Below are positions 18,081 to 27,797 of a stretch of 64,000 nt of DNA, one piece after another; positions within the stretch are counted from its first letter, which is position 1; every line of letters begins with the position of its first letter. Below the pieces are notes generated by a model that saw nothing but the letters and a program-made list of their open reading frames with translations, was not told the DNA's origin and ran no database searches. The stretch lies in assembly GCA_022511205.1 (NCBI GenBank), contig JAFLRY010000001.1, positions 80,359-144,358 of the forward strand, given 5' to 3'. Position numbers and translations under genes: made by a program. This DNA is from Eubacterium sp. Lineage in GTDB: Bacteria; Bacillota; Clostridia; Oscillospirales; Acutalibacteraceae.

Positions 18081-19372
18081 CGGCAATAATCGTTGGAGCG
18101 GGCCACCGCGCACTCGTTTACAGTGAACTTGCAAAGAGCAAGCCCGAGCTGCTTAAAATTGTTGGCGTAGCCGATCCCAATCCCGTAAGACGTAAAAAGA
18201 CTATGGAATATTTCGGCTTCGGCGAGGATATGTGCTTTGAATCGGCGCAGGAGCTTGCCAAAAAAGGCAGACTTGCCGATACGATAATCAACGGCACTAT
18301 GGATGAACAGCATATTGAAACTTCCCTTCCCCTTTTGGAAGCAGGCTACGATATGCTTCTTGAAAAGCCCTTTGCCGTAAATGAGGAAGAAATGCGCACC
18401 CTCGTTGAATGCGCGAGGAAAAACAACAGCAAGGTTATGATCTGCCACGTTCTGCGTTACACTCCCTTTTACTACAGCATTAAGGAACGCATCGTTAACG
18501 GCGAGATCGGCGATATTATCAATATCCAGATGACGGAACACGTCAGCTATCATCATCTTTCCACCTCATACGTTCGCGGAAAGTGGGCGAATTCCGACAG
18601 ATGCCATACCACAATGCTTCTTGCGAAATGCTGCCATGATATTGACCTTATGATGTGGTTTATGAGCGAAACGAAGCCTACTCAGATTTCCTCTTTCGGC
18701 TCTAAATACCAGTTTAAGCCCGAAAACGCCCCCGAGGGCGCGGGTACGATCTGTATGAAGGATTGCCCCCACGTTGACACCTGCGTTTACTCAACGAAAA
18801 GGCTTTATATCGACCACCCGGACAGATGGGCGTTTTACGTTTGGGACGCTCTTGAGCATATCGAAAACCCCACCATTGAGGACAAGATCGCCCTTATGAA
18901 GAGTGACAGCCCCTACGCAAGATGTATGTATAAGTGCGACAACAACGTTGTTGACCATCAGAGCGTACTTGTTAACTTTGCCAGCGGCGCAACGGGAACG
19001 CACAATATGGTGGGCGGCTCGGCAGAGCCCAGAAGAAACATACATATTATCGGCACTAAGGGCGAGATTTTCGGCAACTTTGAGGAATCGAAATTCACCG
19101 CGCTTAAGATAAACCCGTCACCAGACGCTCACCACGAGGAGTGCGACATAGAAGAGGTCGACCTCAAGGTTACGGGCGATATGGTTGGCGCTTACGGCGG
19201 ACACGGCGGCGGAGACGAACGCCTTTCCGAGGATTTCGTTCACTTCATCAGAGGTGAAAAGCCGAGCCTTGCCTGCACCTCTATATTTGATTCGGTTGCC
19301 GGTCACCTCTGCGTTTATCTCGCTGATAAATCAAGGGAAAAAGGCGGTATGCCTATAGACGTTGTGTTTTAA
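18062..19372 (+). CDS. Gfo/Idh/MocA-family oxidoreductase
   Basis: 436 residues: N-terminal Rossmann domain (IIVGAGHRALVYSELAK) and the catalytic EKPFAV motif (about residue 102), typical of NAD(P)-dependent sugar or inositol dehydrogenases. A mid-protein stretch has CMKDCPHVDTC followed by a tyrosine-serine segment and later RCMYKCD, a cysteine insertion seen in one branch of the family. GGAGGAAG precedes the ATG. The sugar substrate is unknown. Confidence 0.85.
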   Translation: MEKKPVTAIIVGAGHRALVYSELAKSKPELLKIVGVADPNPVRRKKTMEYFGFGEDMCFESAQELAKKGRLADTIINGTMDEQHIETSLPLLEAGYDMLLEKPFAVNEEEMRTLVECARKNNSKVMICHVLRYTPFYYSIKERIVNGEIGDIINIQMTEHVSYHHLSTSYVRGKWANSDRCHTTMLLAKCCHDIDLMMWFMSETKPTQISSFGSKYQFKPENAPEGAGTICMKDCPHVDTCVYSTKRLYIDHPDRWAFYVWDALEHIENPTIEDKIALMKSDSPYARCMYKCDNNVVDHQSVLVNFASGATGTHNMVGGSAEPRRNIHIIGTKGEIFGNFEESKFTALKINPSPDAHHEECDIEEVDLKVTGDMVGAYGGHGGGDERLSEDFVHFIRGEKPSLACTSIFDSVAGHLCVYLADKSREKGGMPIDVVF

Positions 19373-19389
19373 AGTATAACTGATAAACG

Positions 19390-19420
19390 AAGCCACCCAT
19401 TGAATGGATGGCTTTATTTT
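19390..19420 (+). terminator. Intrinsic terminator after the oxidoreductase gene
   Basis: Near-perfect hairpin AAGCCACCC / GGATGGCTT arms followed by TATTTTT. Confidence 0.7.
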
Positions 19421-19530
19421 TGGCGTAAATGATTTATAAAAAAATTTTAAATTATTTTGTAACACTTTGATCGTTTTTCAATACTTACATTATAACAGTG
19501 TCTGTAATTATATCAAAAAAGAGGGATATT

Positions 19531-21405
19531 ATGAAAAGCTTCAAAGCTTTTGCTTCAAAAAAGAAAACGCATATTATATCAGCTGTTTTATTTCTATTGA
19601 TCGCATCCTTATTCGCAGGGTGTGCAAGCTTTAACGGGCTACTAAAGCGTGAATACACGCTGATGAATTCCGCCGTACCGATTGCCGGTAATAATAACCT
19701 ATTCTACGTTCCCAATGAAATCGTTGAAAACACTGATGATATAGATTTTTATGCTTTTTGTGATGATCTGCTGATAAGCTCTTATGTTTACGATGAACAA
19801 TTCAATCCCCAAAAAATCAATTTAAAGCGTATTTCATTAGCTGACGGCGAATTGGCTTATGAGGCGAATATTACTTGCGGCGGAAGCGTTAATATTCAGG
19901 TATCCGATAACGCTGTTTCTGTTACAGACCCGGTTGGCGGCAAAGTCACAGTGCTGAATGAACGTCTCGTTGAGTCCGCAGTCTATAATTTTGAAAGCAG
20001 TAACGATTACGAATGGTACTATAACAATGATACGAAAAAGCTTTTCAGCTTAAACAACAACGTTGTATATTCTTTAGATCTGCCGTCAAAAGAGCGCACC
20101 GATATTCTTACTGATATAACGGAAATCGGAGTATGCGGGATTTCTGATGCGTACGTTGTATTCACATACATAGACGTAAAAAGCCAAATGTACCGCAGTG
20201 CAAGCCTGAATTTAGAAAGCGGCAGGGTCGAGGCTTCACCGATCAACGGCGAGCTTTGGTTTGACAGTTTCAGAAAGGGAGAAAATTGGATATTACGAGG
20301 CGCTTTAACGGACGGAGACTACGTATTACATACATCAAATGAAGGCAGGATATTGCCGCGAAATGATACAAATAATGATCTTCTGTTCGCTCCGCAGGAC
20401 CGTCTGTTAACTTTAGACTTAGGCATTAAAAACATGAATCTCTATGAGCTTGACGGAAGCTTCATCTCCCATTGCGCTTTGCCGGAAAATGAAGATTATT
20501 ATACCGGGCGAAATTTGATTTGGAATGCGCATTGGAACGGATATTTCTTTATAGAATATGAAAGTGATCCCGAGTCATTCAGCCGTTCAGGAAAATTATT
20601 GTTTTGGGATTTGAATACAGAAACCTCCGGCTCTGCGCTGCAGCTTCAAAGCACTGAGAAAACCTCGGTTTCCGGCGGAAAATCTGCCGATCCTGAGCTT
20701 TATGCAAGGGCGGCAAAGCTGTCCGAACAGTTTGGTGTAGATATCCGTATTGCCGACCAATGCCGCCTTGATTACGGCGAGTTTACTTCTGATGAAGAAA
20801 ATGATTTCAGAGCAGTATCGTTAGCTCTTGATTATTTGGAGAAAGCTTTGGAGCAATACCCCAAAGGATTTTTTAAACAGCTTTCATACGGCAATGTTTC
20901 GTCCGTTCGCATAGAGCTTGTAACGGATCTTATATCCCCTGCCGAAATGCCCAATTCGATCGCATTTGAGAAAGAAGAGGGCGATCATTCCCTTATCGTT
21001 ATGGATATGAGCACTTCCTCCGAGTGGGAATTCTATCACGAGGTTTCGCATATTATTGATAAACGCCTTGAATGGGACGCGCGCCTCAGGAGTGATGCCG
21101 TATACAGCAACGCAGGCTGGCTGGAGCTTCAGCCGAAGGGCTTTGAATATGCCTATTCCTATACAGATATCCCCGATCATGCAGACGAATTTGATTATAC
21201 AGAATACTTTGTCAGAGACTACGCGATGATTTCACCAACTGAGGATAGGGCTACCTTATTGGAAGTAGCAATGAGCGGTTATTTTGATACGGAAAAAGGA
21301 AGTCACCTTTGGAACAAGCTGAATTACTATAGCAAAAGCATTCGCGATTGCTTTGATACGACAGGCTGGCCTGAAACGACCGCTTGGGAAGAAGCTTTGC
21401 AATGA
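19531..21405 (+). CDS. Lipoprotein with an HEVSH metallopeptidase-like motif
   Basis: 624 residues from the ATG at 19531 (GAGGGA upstream). A signal peptide ends in lipobox LFAGC with Cys 31, so it is anchored to the outer face of the membrane. Residues about 35-380 are beta-rich, with repeated short strands that could form a propeller. The C-terminal third carries EFYHEVSHIIDKRLEWD (about residue 503), an HExxH zinc site. A possible third ligand further on was not fixed. I do not recognise a named family; a secreted zinc peptidase is inference. Confidence 0.6.
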   Translation: MKSFKAFASKKKTHIISAVLFLLIASLFAGCASFNGLLKREYTLMNSAVPIAGNNNLFYVPNEIVENTDDIDFYAFCDDLLISSYVYDEQFNPQKINLKRISLADGELAYEANITCGGSVNIQVSDNAVSVTDPVGGKVTVLNERLVESAVYNFESSNDYEWYYNNDTKKLFSLNNNVVYSLDLPSKERTDILTDITEIGVCGISDAYVVFTYIDVKSQMYRSASLNLESGRVEASPINGELWFDSFRKGENWILRGALTDGDYVLHTSNEGRILPRNDTNNDLLFAPQDRLLTLDLGIKNMNLYELDGSFISHCALPENEDYYTGRNLIWNAHWNGYFFIEYESDPESFSRSGKLLFWDLNTETSGSALQLQSTEKTSVSGGKSADPELYARAAKLSEQFGVDIRIADQCRLDYGEFTSDEENDFRAVSLALDYLEKALEQYPKGFFKQLSYGNVSSVRIELVTDLISPAEMPNSIAFEKEEGDHSLIVMDMSTSSEWEFYHEVSHIIDKRLEWDARLRSDAVYSNAGWLELQPKGFEYAYSYTDIPDHADEFDYTEYFVRDYAMISPTEDRATLLEVAMSGYFDTEKGSHLWNKLNYYSKSIRDCFDTTGWPETTAWEEALQ

Positions 21406-21411
21406 AAGTAA

Positions 21412-21443
21412 CAAAACCACCCGTCAATGGGTGGTTTTGTTTT
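21412..21443. terminator. Terminator between the convergent lipoprotein and mannosidase genes
   Basis: Perfect 11-bp stem CAAAACCACCC / GGGTGGTTTTG with a 6-nt loop, followed by TTTTT on the plus strand. Confidence 0.8.
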
Positions 21444-24400
21444 TAGTAATATGCTTTTATGGTTTTAATTTCAAAAGGTCTGAACTGTGTTTTAAACTCA
21501 TTGCCCAAAACGGTATCCCCTGTTTTTTCCTCAAGCATATTCGTTAATTCGAATTTCTTAACCTTGTCAGCAAACTTGATCTCGCAATTTGTAAACGTTC
21601 CTTCAGCTTCATAAAGGCGGACGATGAAGGCCTTATCCGCATCCTCGCAGGGCTTTATCGCCTCAACGATGATATTGGGAGCATTTACCTTAACAAGCTG
21701 TAAAATATCAAATTTGCCCTGTGAAACGATATGAGGAATATTCAGCTCATAGGCAGGTCTTGCGACGGCTTCGGCAGAATATCCGCAGTTATGGGGCATA
21801 AAGGAGTAAACGCAGTGGTGATATCCCCTGTCGCCCTCAATATCGGGGCGGTTGCCGCCCTTGTGAAGTGAAAGCCGAAGGCTTGATCCCTTAGCAGAAA
21901 TGCCGTATTTGCAATCATTCAGAATGGCTATGCCGTAATTCGGCTCGGAAAGATCTGTGTACTTATGATTGACCACCTCAAACTTTGCCTGCTCGAGCGT
22001 GTTATTTCTCGTGGTGGGGCGCTTGCAGTTGCCGAACTGAATTTCCTGGCGAACGAAATCCTCACGAACGCTCGTATCAAAGGCGGTTTTCAGGAAACGG
22101 TGATTGTCCTGCCAATCCATATATGTATCAAAGCGAACCTCGGGAGAATCGGCAAAAAAGATCATATCCTGCGTGATGCTTGACTTCTCGCTGATCTGAT
22201 ACTTGCTTCTGATTATAAAAGCGACCGCGCCGTTAGATACCACTTCCCTGCTGAGAAGCGCCCCGCACTCCTTGAATTTCAGCTCGATATCAGCGTCGAT
22301 ATCCCAGTTATCCCAGGAGGACGGCACGTCTTCAGCCATAAGGAATGTATTGAACAGCAGACCGTCTACCAATTCCCTGTTAGCTTTTGTATCAACGAAC
22401 GAAGAAATAAAGCCGTTTTCATTGAATTTTATATTAGCAAACGGCGTTGTAAGATTGTCTCCGTCATATTCGAACGGGCTGTCAACAGCGAATGCATCAT
22501 CAGTTATTTCAAGATGAACCGATGAGTACGCGCCTATATCAATTCCGCCGATAATCAGCTTCTTATTGCCGTTGATATCGGTGTATCTTTGCTGTGGATA
22601 TCCCGAAATATTCTCGCCAAAATCATCCGCGAAAATCGCATCGTGTCTCTCAAAAGAAAGCGTATTCGTGACGGAAATTCCATCGCCCGTTCCTTTGCTC
22701 AATTCAGCAATACAGCCGTCTGCTTTGCGTATCATTTCGCCCATTTCAGCCTTGCATTGCTTATGCGCGGCGTTTATGCAAGTTCCCGGCAGGATATCGT
22801 GGAATTGGTTTATAAGCAGAGTTTCATAAAGCGCATTCGTTTTATCGGGACTGCAGATTTCGCCCTTTTGAACGCACTCATTTACGGTTAAGATTTCAAG
22901 ATCACGAAGCTTCAATTCTGCTTTTCTGTTGTTGCGCTTGATTTCGTGCTGATTCGTCAGGGTGCCTCTGTGAAGCTCAAGATAAAGCTCGCCGGAATAA
23001 ACGTTGGGATCAGCGGCAGTTTCTTCAAGATCTCGCATAAAATCGCTGACGGTAACGCTTTTCGCCTTAGGGATCTCATTAAGATCGGCGCAACGCCTGC
23101 CCATTTCTATCATCTCAAACTGCGGACCACCACCGCCGTCTCCGTAGCCGAACGCTGAAAGCCGCTTGTTTGAAACGCCCGCCTGTCCGCCTGCGTTCTT
23201 GTCAGTGTAAACAGCTTCCAATTGTGTTTTCGGATCGGGCCAGGTGTGGGTTAAATTGAAGTGAGCAAAAACTTTCGTTCCGTCTATTCCCTGCCAATAA
23301 AACGTATCATATGGGAAGCGGTTGGTATCGTTCCAAGTAATTTTCGTAGTTAGGAAATAATCGACTCCGCAGCCCTTCATGATTTGCGGGATCGCGGCGG
23401 AATAGCCAAAGGTATCGGGAAGCCAGAAGCAATCAGAGGTGTAGCCGAAATGCTTTCTCGTGAAGCGCTGACCCCATAAAAATTGGCGCACCATTGCTTC
23501 GCCTGAGGTGATATTGCAGTCGCATTCCACCCAAACGGCGCCGTTTGGCTCATATCTGCCCTCAGTTACCTTTTCCTTGATACGCTCGAACAGATCGGGA
23601 TAGTTTTTCAAAATCATATCACTGTGGCAGGAGGAGCTTTGTACGAATTTATATTCGGGATACTGCTCCATAAGGCTTATCTGATTTGAATAGGTGCGGG
23701 CGCATTTCTTTACCGTTTCACCGATATGCCAGAGCCACGCCGTATCCATATGGGAATGCCCGATAACGCCCACCTCAGGCGCGTTTACGCCGTTTTTCTC
23801 GCTGAGAATCTCAGTTAGATAGGGCTGAGCCGCTCTGATCGCGCCGATAAAATTCTCGGGTGAAGTATCATCGGGAGAATAGAAAAGAAGCTTATGTACC
23901 TCAGTTAATGCATTGATTGCGCGCGCCTTGAAAAAGCTTGAATCGGGCAGGTACTCCGCAAGTTGATTTACGGTTTTTAAGTCAAAATAAAACTTGCAAA
24001 TCTCGTCATTTTTAACGCAGACATCAAGGCTTTCGAATGAATATTTATAATCCCTCGTTTCCTCGGAAAAGGGATCGCAACCGTGGTAATCATGACCCGC
24101 GTAATACTCGATAGCTATATTGATTTTCTCGCCCGCGGCGGCGTTTTTCTTGATAAGTCCGCAATAATGATTGCCGTGGGAAGTATACACGATTTTCGTG
24201 TTGAAAGTGCCGAAAGGAACTCCGTTTACCCATAGCATTGCTTCGTAGCCGCCCATATGAGGCATAACGAAAATATCCCTGCCGTCAAGACTTTCAGGCA
24301 CGGTAAACTCCGATTTCATCCAGCAGTAGCGCCCTTCTCCGCCCCACTCCCAGCCTGACGTTATATTTTCAAAAAGCTCTTCATCGGGAATGGAATGATA

Positions 24401-24526
24401 TTGCTTATCCGCAACAAAAGCAGATACGGGAACGCTTTCGATTATTTCAAATAAATAGGGATTTATGGTCTCCTCAAAACGCTTTAATTTTGAAAGCATT
24501 TTTTCATAATGTGCCTTGCAAAGCAT
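21443..24526 (-). CDS. Alpha-mannosidase, GH38
   Basis: 1027 residues, no signal peptide. GH38 signatures: HMDTAWLWHIGETVKKC supplies zinc-binding His and Asp, FWLPDTFGYSAAIPQI carries the nucleophile Asp (about residue 365), and HDILPGTCI supplies another zinc His. The C-terminal half is the family beta-domain. It trims alpha-mannose from glycans inside the cell. GAGGTGATC precedes the ATG. Confidence 0.92.
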   Translation of the reverse strand: MLCKAHYEKMLSKLKRFEETINPYLFEIIESVPVSAFVADKQYHSIPDEELFENITSGWEWGGEGRYCWMKSEFTVPESLDGRDIFVMPHMGGYEAMLWVNGVPFGTFNTKIVYTSHGNHYCGLIKKNAAAGEKINIAIEYYAGHDYHGCDPFSEETRDYKYSFESLDVCVKNDEICKFYFDLKTVNQLAEYLPDSSFFKARAINALTEVHKLLFYSPDDTSPENFIGAIRAAQPYLTEILSEKNGVNAPEVGVIGHSHMDTAWLWHIGETVKKCARTYSNQISLMEQYPEYKFVQSSSCHSDMILKNYPDLFERIKEKVTEGRYEPNGAVWVECDCNITSGEAMVRQFLWGQRFTRKHFGYTSDCFWLPDTFGYSAAIPQIMKGCGVDYFLTTKITWNDTNRFPYDTFYWQGIDGTKVFAHFNLTHTWPDPKTQLEAVYTDKNAGGQAGVSNKRLSAFGYGDGGGGPQFEMIEMGRRCADLNEIPKAKSVTVSDFMRDLEETAADPNVYSGELYLELHRGTLTNQHEIKRNNRKAELKLRDLEILTVNECVQKGEICSPDKTNALYETLLINQFHDILPGTCINAAHKQCKAEMGEMIRKADGCIAELSKGTGDGISVTNTLSFERHDAIFADDFGENISGYPQQRYTDINGNKKLIIGGIDIGAYSSVHLEITDDAFAVDSPFEYDGDNLTTPFANIKFNENGFISSFVDTKANRELVDGLLFNTFLMAEDVPSSWDNWDIDADIELKFKECGALLSREVVSNGAVAFIIRSKYQISEKSSITQDMIFFADSPEVRFDTYMDWQDNHRFLKTAFDTSVREDFVRQEIQFGNCKRPTTRNNTLEQAKFEVVNHKYTDLSEPNYGIAILNDCKYGISAKGSSLRLSLHKGGNRPDIEGDRGYHHCVYSFMPHNCGYSAEAVARPAYELNIPHIVSQGKFDILQLVKVNAPNIIVEAIKPCEDADKAFIVRLYEAEGTFTNCEIKFADKVKKFELTNMLEEKTGDTVLGNEFKTQFRPFEIKTIKAYY

Positions 24527-24642
24527 GCGATCACCTCTTGATATTTACCATACCATACGGCAATCAATTTTTCAATCTTAAAAGAAATTTATTGTATATT
24601 TTACCTTTTCCTTCTAAGAATATTATTGCGGAGGTGAAAACA

Positions 24643-24819
24643 ATGACCAGTAAAGAATTATTGTATATTGATGACGCTCTCGGCCACGAGCAGTACTTTC
24701 AGACGAAGTGCAACGAGGTTATCAGCCAGCTTCAGGACAGAGAGCTTAAAACAACAGTACAGCAGATGCAGCAGACACACCAGCAAATCTATCAGAGTTT
24801 CTTTAGCTTATTAGGTTAA
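24643..24819 (+). CDS. Small spore coat-like protein
   Basis: 58 residues from the ATG at 24643 with GGAGGTG upstream; a longer reading frame overlapping the mannosidase is unlikely. The helical, Gln-rich sequence (KELLYIDDALGHEQ, QQMQQTHQQIYQSFF) resembles the short partners of CotF-type coat proteins and is followed 31 bp later by a CotF-family gene. Likely made in the mother cell late in sporulation. Confidence 0.7.
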   Translation: MTSKELLYIDDALGHEQYFQTKCNEVISQLQDRELKTTVQQMQQTHQQIYQSFFSLLG

Positions 24820-24850
24820 AGCAAAACGATCACATCAGGGAGGTAAAATA

Positions 24851-25105
24851 ATGGACGATAAAAACTTAATGCAAAACATTCTTTTGCTTGAAAAGGGCGT
24901 GTGCGATCTCTATATGCACGGCTCAATCGAATCATCAACGCAAAACGTTCATCAGGCTTTCAAGACCGCGCTGAACGATTCGCTCAATATTCAGGATACG
25001 ATCTACACCAAGATGTCCGCCAAAGGCTGGTATCAGACCGAGCAGGCGGAGCAGACGAAGATCGACAATTTAAAGCAGAAATTCAGCACACAGAGTGCTC
25101 AATGA
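24851..25105 (+). CDS. Spore coat protein, CotF family
   Basis: 84 helical residues. The family signature is MSAKGWYQTEQAEQTKID near the C terminus, preceded by EKGVCDLYMHGSIES. GGGAGG ribosome site 8 nt upstream. Forms a two-gene unit with the 58-residue protein and ends at a terminator. Indicates a sporulating host. Confidence 0.85.
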   Translation: MDDKNLMQNILLLEKGVCDLYMHGSIESSTQNVHQAFKTALNDSLNIQDTIYTKMSAKGWYQTEQAEQTKIDNLKQKFSTQSAQ

Positions 25106-25110
25106 TTAAA

Positions 25111-25136
25111 AGCCGCATTCATATGCGGCTCTTTTA
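25111..25136 (+). terminator. Terminator of the coat gene pair
   Basis: Perfect 8-bp stem AGCCGCAT / ATGCGGCT with 4-nt loop, then CTTTTA. Confidence 0.7.
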
Positions 25137-25197
25137 TTGACAATAAAATGTATTAATGATATCTTTTTCTTATAAGCCAAAGAAAGAGTTGTTTATT

Positions 25198-25947
25198 ATG
25201 GAAGAAAAGAAAATCAATCCGCTTTATACGAAAAAATGGTTTGGGATCGTTTTGCTGATCCTCGGCGTTTTCAGCGTTATGGTGATTCTGCACAGGCTCG
25301 CTTATTACGTTTATGAGTTTGATCCCAAATATTCGCCGATCGATTACGGCAGATTCAATATTCTTTCTTATTTCACCGTTCAGTCAAACATTTTCGTTTG
25401 CTTTTATCTGCTCGTTTCCGCATTCGCCGTTTTTGGAAATAAGAAGGCGCAAAAAATTGCTTTTGATCCAATGCTCGGCGCAATGGTGACTACTTATATA
25501 ATCGTTACAGGTGTTGTTTACTGCTGCGGTATCCCCCTAGGATTCACGCCGCCCTTTAAATGGGATAACCCGACCCACGCTATGTCAAGCTTTATACAGG
25601 TTTATCACCATATGATAATCCCACCGATAATGCTTGCGCTGTGGTTCTTCCCTGCGATAAATAAAAAAGTAAGCTATAAAAAGGCGTGGCTGTTCGGAAT
25701 ATATCCCCTTGCATATTCTATATTCTCAATGGTCAGGGGCGCGATTTCGAATCCCACATTTTATCCCTATCCGTTCTACGAGCCAAGCTTCTTTGCCAAT
25801 ATGCTTTTTGCAGATAAAGGGCTGAATCTTTTTCAATCTTATCTGCTGATGTTGCCTGTATTGGTAGTTGGAATCGGAATTTTCATTGCGCTGGGAGCAA
25901 TAATCATTTTGATAAATAACAGGCTAATAAAAGAAATTAACGAATAA
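25198..25947 (+). CDS. Pr6Pr-like membrane protein
   Basis: 249 residues from the ATG at 25198, six to seven membrane helices. YFTVQSNIFVCFYLLVSAF near residue 65 and the later His-rich helix VYHHMIIPPIMLALWFF match the Pr6Pr / FAR-17a-like membrane family, whose role in bacteria is not established. Transcribed alone between terminators. Confidence 0.7.
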   Translation: MEEKKINPLYTKKWFGIVLLILGVFSVMVILHRLAYYVYEFDPKYSPIDYGRFNILSYFTVQSNIFVCFYLLVSAFAVFGNKKAQKIAFDPMLGAMVTTYIIVTGVVYCCGIPLGFTPPFKWDNPTHAMSSFIQVYHHMIIPPIMLALWFFPAINKKVSYKKAWLFGIYPLAYSIFSMVRGAISNPTFYPYPFYEPSFFANMLFADKGLNLFQSYLLMLPVLVVGIGIFIALGAIIILINNRLIKEINE

Positions 25948-25952
25948 AAAAG

Positions 25953-26041
25953 CGGAAGGGTTTAAGCCCTTCCGTCAAACGGGACATCGACGGCGCCGTC
26001 CCCTACAATAGAAACCTCCCCTTGCAAGGGGAGGCTTTTTT
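25953..26041. repeat. Run of three palindromes, terminator plus a GC-rich repeat-like unit
   Basis: Three hairpins in 90 bp: CGGAAGGG / CCCTTCCG (25953-25974), the 12-nt palindrome GACGGCGCCGTC (25989-26000) nested in GGGAC...GTCCC, and the perfect 20-nt palindrome CCTCCCCTTG-CAAGGGGAGG (26015-26034) followed by CTTTTTTT. The first and third can terminate the convergent genes. The central unit with CCCTACA next to it looks like an interspersed palindromic repeat, but only one copy is in this window. Confidence 0.55.
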
Positions 26042-26048
26042 GTATCTA

Positions 26049-27674
26049 TTATTCAGCAACGCTTATCCAACAGCCCTCTGCGCCGACTCTGTCCACAGGC
26101 GGTGTGAGTATTCCCTTTTCTATAAGCACTTCGATAAGGGAATCGAAAACCGGGGAATTGGCAAGATTGTTAAAGAATCGCCATTCGTCAAGCAGATAAT
26201 CAGGCACGATCTTTCTAATCAGCCCATAAAGCTTTTCCGCCGTCTCCTGAGCCTGCGCTTCAAAATAACCCTTTGAAAGCTCACGGCTGATACGAAACAT
26301 TCTGTCTTTATCTTTCATATCGCTGACAAGTATCTTCGTATAAAGCATATCTCCCTCTCTATAGAGATAACCGCATTCCACCGCCTTGGCGGCATGCTCC
26401 TTTTCGGCTTCATTAAGTGAGGAGATATTAAGCCCGTTTATGGCGCGAAGCGCAAGCTGTATCTGCGTATCCTTTGACACATTCAGACCGCAGCCAAAAT
26501 GCTTTTTAACGTAGTCATTATAGATATTCACTAAGTGAACTTTTGTGTAACCGCACACGTTTTCCGCGTCTACGCTATCCCAACCGCCGCCGTAATATTT
26601 TCCGTAATCAACGTAGCCGTAAACGCTGAAGGGTCTGTCGGGTCGCTTTCTGTCAGAAAAGTATTTTTCCCACAATTTCGTCTCTACGTTATCGGCGAAG
26701 GCTCGCGCCATCGTATACACCTGTTGCCATAAAACAAGATTCAAATCAACATTTTTGTTTAGGTACGGGAAAGCAAGATAATCGTTCTTGCGCTTTTCAA
26801 TATAGTCGTAAATGATATCACAAACGGTGGGTATGTGTTCGGTACAGATAGCGGCGGCTTCTTTCATTTCGTCTTTATCCAGCAGAATGAAATTGAGCGC
26901 GTATCTGCCGTTATCAAGCCTGCGGAGCAGTCCGTATTTTCCGTTCGCGCCGTAAGCAAGTACCTCAAGCTCATCTTCAACGTAGATGGTGGGTACGCCC
27001 AGTTCTTTGGATATTTCTATCGATGTCATAGGCTTTTTACGGCAAAGCCAAACGATATGCTTTGATAAAACTCTGTTGAAAATCGTATTTGGATCGCCCC
27101 ATAGTGGGTCGCCGTCTCCCCATATAACGTAGTTTATCTTATCAAGGGCAACGGGTTTATTGTTTATTTCAGTCATTTCCTTAACCTCGCTTCTCACTTT
27201 GTTTCTTGCCGAAAATAATCGCTGACGAACGGCAGTTTCGCTTATATTCTGCCGCTTCGCTATCTCAGCGGTAGACATTCCGTCAAGGTAAAACATTATC
27301 ATAACCTCGCGGTAAGCCTTCGTCAGAAAAGCGATTCTGTGATATACCGCGTTAAGCAGTTCAGGGCTGTTATCGTCTTTATGGTGATTAGCGATAAGCG
27401 GTAAAACTTTATTCGGATCACCCTCGTAGAAATGCTCCGCATGCCGTTTGCGGTCATTGGAAAAATCAGCGTAAACGTTGCGGGCAACCCGCCAAATAAA
27501 GGGATAAGGCTCGTCTATTTCTCCTTCAGTATCAGCCGCCTTTATCAGCGCGAAAACGATATCAGAGCAAAGCTCCTGCGCTTCATAGCTATCCCGCGTT
27601 CTCCCGTAGCAAAAGCCGAACAGCTTTTCAAGCAGTTCACCGTCTATTAAATTCAGCAATTCATTCTTTTTCAT
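26049..27674 (-). CDS. ECF-type RNA polymerase sigma factor with a long C-terminal extension
   Basis: 541 residues from the ATG at 27674 (GGAGA upstream; a TTG at 27686 is also possible). The first 170 residues are a normal ECF sigma factor: region 2 around PFIWRVARNVYADF and region 4 helix-turn-helix MSTAEIAKRQNISETAVRQRLF. About 370 further residues follow, rich in aromatic and charged residues, starting with a possible second winged helix (MTSIEISKELGVPTIYVEDEL) and no membrane segment. No anti-sigma gene is adjacent, so the extension may do the sensing. Confidence 0.8.
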   Translation of the reverse strand: MKKNELLNLIDGELLEKLFGFCYGRTRDSYEAQELCSDIVFALIKAADTEGEIDEPYPFIWRVARNVYADFSNDRKRHAEHFYEGDPNKVLPLIANHHKDDNSPELLNAVYHRIAFLTKAYREVMIMFYLDGMSTAEIAKRQNISETAVRQRLFSARNKVRSEVKEMTEINNKPVALDKINYVIWGDGDPLWGDPNTIFNRVLSKHIVWLCRKKPMTSIEISKELGVPTIYVEDELEVLAYGANGKYGLLRRLDNGRYALNFILLDKDEMKEAAAICTEHIPTVCDIIYDYIEKRKNDYLAFPYLNKNVDLNLVLWQQVYTMARAFADNVETKLWEKYFSDRKRPDRPFSVYGYVDYGKYYGGGWDSVDAENVCGYTKVHLVNIYNDYVKKHFGCGLNVSKDTQIQLALRAINGLNISSLNEAEKEHAAKAVECGYLYREGDMLYTKILVSDMKDKDRMFRISRELSKGYFEAQAQETAEKLYGLIRKIVPDYLLDEWRFFNNLANSPVFDSLIEVLIEKGILTPPVDRVGAEGCWISVAE

Positions 27675-27797
27675 CGTATTCTCCAAAGCGATCGATCAAT
27701 GCTTTCACTTATATAGTCTGTGAGAAGCTTAAAATGTTAGGCGGGTCAATAAAAAATTTTTCAGCGGCAAAGAAAACCTCCTCCGCCGCTGTATTTA

